Source: Thoreauomyces humboldtii (Eukaryota; Chytridiomycota; Chytridiomycetes; Spizellomycetales; Powellomycetaceae). From it: 21,341 nucleotides of DNA. The stretch is from NCBI GenBank assembly GCA_027596035.1, contig JADGJA010000368.1:1-21341 (forward strand), read 5' to 3'. The position numbers and the translations under genes were made by a program. Of this stretch, positions 20,016 to 21,341 are shown piece after piece. The notes beneath the pieces were generated by a model that was given only the letters and a program-made list of their open reading frames with translations, did no database searches and was not told the DNA's origin. Position 1 is the first letter of the stretch. Every line of letters begins with the position of its first letter.

Positions 20016-21027
20016 CTACACGAGCTCCTCCACCGAATCCCGGGAACCCGAGGCTACGTCCTTGAGAGGAAACATGCTCTCGCTGCTCCCCGTAGCGGAC
20101 GACAACCCTGCGCCGGTGTCGGTCGTCGCCGTCCTGACCGCGCGTCCCCTCCGCAGCCGATCCCTGAGCTTGTGGAGGGACACGACGAGGAGGAAGGCGA
20201 CGACGAAGCCGACGGGAAGGAGCACGTAGTAGTGCCAGGCTCCCGGCTTGGACGTGTCGAGGAAGCTGTAGACCCACCATCCGTCGGGATAGCTGGTGAC
20301 GGACACGTTGTGGTAAACTCCGTGCTGGAAAAACGCGTAGACGAGGAACAGGAGACCTGTGACGATCACGGATGGCCACTGGGAGTAGAAGAGGGGGATG
20401 CGATTGAGTACGAGCTCGATGAGGATGAGAACCAGGTCGACCGCGTGAACGTTGATGTTCGTCCAGTACTGATTGCAAAACGTGAACGGCAGAGAGGTTA
20501 GGTTGCTTCCGAGTGGAGATTTCTCGCTTGTTTTTGCCACCTGCGCTACTCACGTCAAGGACGTTGCCGTGTGCAAAGAGGTTGCTCGAGAGCAGAGACC
20601 AGAACACGATCGGCACAATCCAGTGGAAGGTGGAAGGCATGACGTAGAGATTGTACGTCAACCACTGCGTAAACTTGCTCTGCCTGCAGAAGCGGTGCAT
20701 GTGGCCGTCGCGGATGTAACGATGGGTTTGAAACGCCGAGGTAGCAAACCATGCGAGCAAGCCCAGATATGTGAGCTGCGTGAAGTAGAAGAGGTAGGTC
20801 TCTCCGTCCTCCACGATGTTGAACGGGATGAGCATGGTCATCCAGCAGGAAGCGATGATGCGAAACCACTTTAGAACACTAGGCGAGACCAGAGTGGAAG
20901 TCGTCAGGACCGTGGGGTCTCTTCGGAGGACATCGAGGTGAGGATCCACGAGGCGATACAAGAAGCTTCGATGATGGGAGGGCGCCCCGTCTGATGGATC
21001 TGCGCGTGGCTTGTAGGGTTCCTCCAT
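20016..21027 (-). CDS. Six-helix membrane protein, FAR-17a/AIG1/rolling-stone-like
   Basis: Integral membrane protein of 308 residues. Exons 21027-20554 and 20468-20016, with an 85-nt phase-0 intron (20469-20553, GTGAGT...ATCAG) joining GNVLD to YWTNINVHAVDL. Predicted membrane segments at about 51-72, 77-99, 122-150, 167-184, 190-208 and 236-257, with both termini hydrophilic. Family-like signatures are the NVHAVDLVLILIELVLNRIP segment, the short loop before PSVIVTGLLFLVYAF, and WWVYSFLDTSKPG, which resembles the IYPxLDWxKPG element of rolling-stone proteins. In the related ADTRP/AIG1 enzymes a Thr and a His act in hydrolysis of fatty-acid esters of hydroxy fatty acids; I cannot assign those residues here (H166 is a candidate), so activity is unproven. 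The tail is Ser/Gly-rich and ends DSVEELV. Confidence 0.75.
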
Positions 21028-21341
21028 ATCGATGGCTGGCCTTGCAAAAGATGGTGTAGGCGGTGGTATGATAATAAAAAAGCGAGCAGGCGTCCAGTTG
21101 CTCGTTCTTCCAACGAGGCCCGCCCTCTCAATTTGAAGGATTCAGCGCAAGAAACCCTGAGCCGTTCCCGTCATGCGTGTGCGAATAGGGGGAGGGGGGG
21201 GGGGGGTGGGTTGGTGCGCCGGTGGGGGGGGGGGGGGTTTGGGGGGGTCGGGGGGGGGGGGGTGGTGGGGGGGGGGTTGGGGGGGGTGGGCCGGCGGGGG
21301 TGTGGGAGTGGAGGGGGGGGGGGGGTGTGGGGGCGTGGGCG
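21028..21341. other. Promoter remnant followed by a G-only artefact-like end
   Basis: 21028-21185 is ordinary sequence that should hold the promoter of the membrane-protein gene. From about 21186 the plus strand is almost only G with scattered T and very few A or C. This does not resemble a TTAGGG-type telomere, has no period and no coding potential. It most likely reflects low-quality bases at a contig end. Confidence 0.75.

Noticed and set aside
14281..21179. The 13-mer CCCGTCATGCGTG present at 14281-14293 and 21167-21179
   Set aside because: A few shared 13-mers are expected by chance in 21 kb, and the flanks do not match.
21186..21341. Telomere
   Set aside because: No TTAGGG-like or other regular unit is present; the end is irregular G-rich sequence.

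Overview
This is a 21.3 kb piece of a fungal nuclear genome. The genes have short spliceosomal introns (43 to 140 nt, GT...AG), intergenic gaps are mostly 80 to 1200 bp, and the recognisable proteins are fungal or general eukaryotic (an APSES/KilA-N factor of the Mbp1 type, Spt6, Eaf7, an Mme1-like mitochondrial carrier). Ten introns in Spt6 and the GC-rich, dense layout point to a basidiomycete rather than a yeast or filamentous ascomycete. That placement is an inference; nothing here fixes the genus. Both ends look like contig ends: the left edge is a CTAG tetramer run and the last ~155 bases are almost pure G with a few T.

Layout, left to right. (1) Minus strand, 6-2552: a glutamine-rich protein with an APSES/KilA-N DNA-binding domain in its second half, probably cut by the left edge. 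(2) 2553-3887: a divergent promoter region with a CT microsatellite, three copies of an 11-mer, a CACGTG box and an MCB-type ACGCGT site. (3) Plus, 3888-5567: an unrecognised gene with an RRM-like N-terminal half and a coiled coil, with one exon junction that does not resolve cleanly. (4) Minus, 5647-6761: Mme1-like mitochondrial carrier. (5) Minus, 7232-8827: an intronless FAD oxidoreductase with a C-terminal BFD-type [2Fe-2S] domain and an SKL peroxisomal signal. (6) Plus, 9245-14202: Spt6 with 11 exons. (7) Minus, 14672-15369: Eaf7/MRGBP-like NuA4 subunit. (8) Plus, 16108-18306: R3H-SUZ RNA-binding protein. (9) Minus, 18461-19219: PTRHD1-type peptidyl-tRNA hydrolase-like protein with a 23-nt internal exon and a presequence-like N-terminus. 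(10) Minus, 20016-21027: a six-helix membrane protein of the FAR-17a/AIG1/rolling-stone group.

Most genes are unrelated housekeeping functions, as is normal for a fungal chromosome. Three neighbours (the APSES factor, Spt6, Eaf7) act in transcription or chromatin, but I see no sign that they form a cluster. No RNA gene, transposon, CRISPR array or virus-derived gene was found. The most unusual item is gene 5: a bacterial-type FAD/[2Fe-2S] architecture in one uninterrupted exon that ends in a peroxisomal targeting tripeptide.
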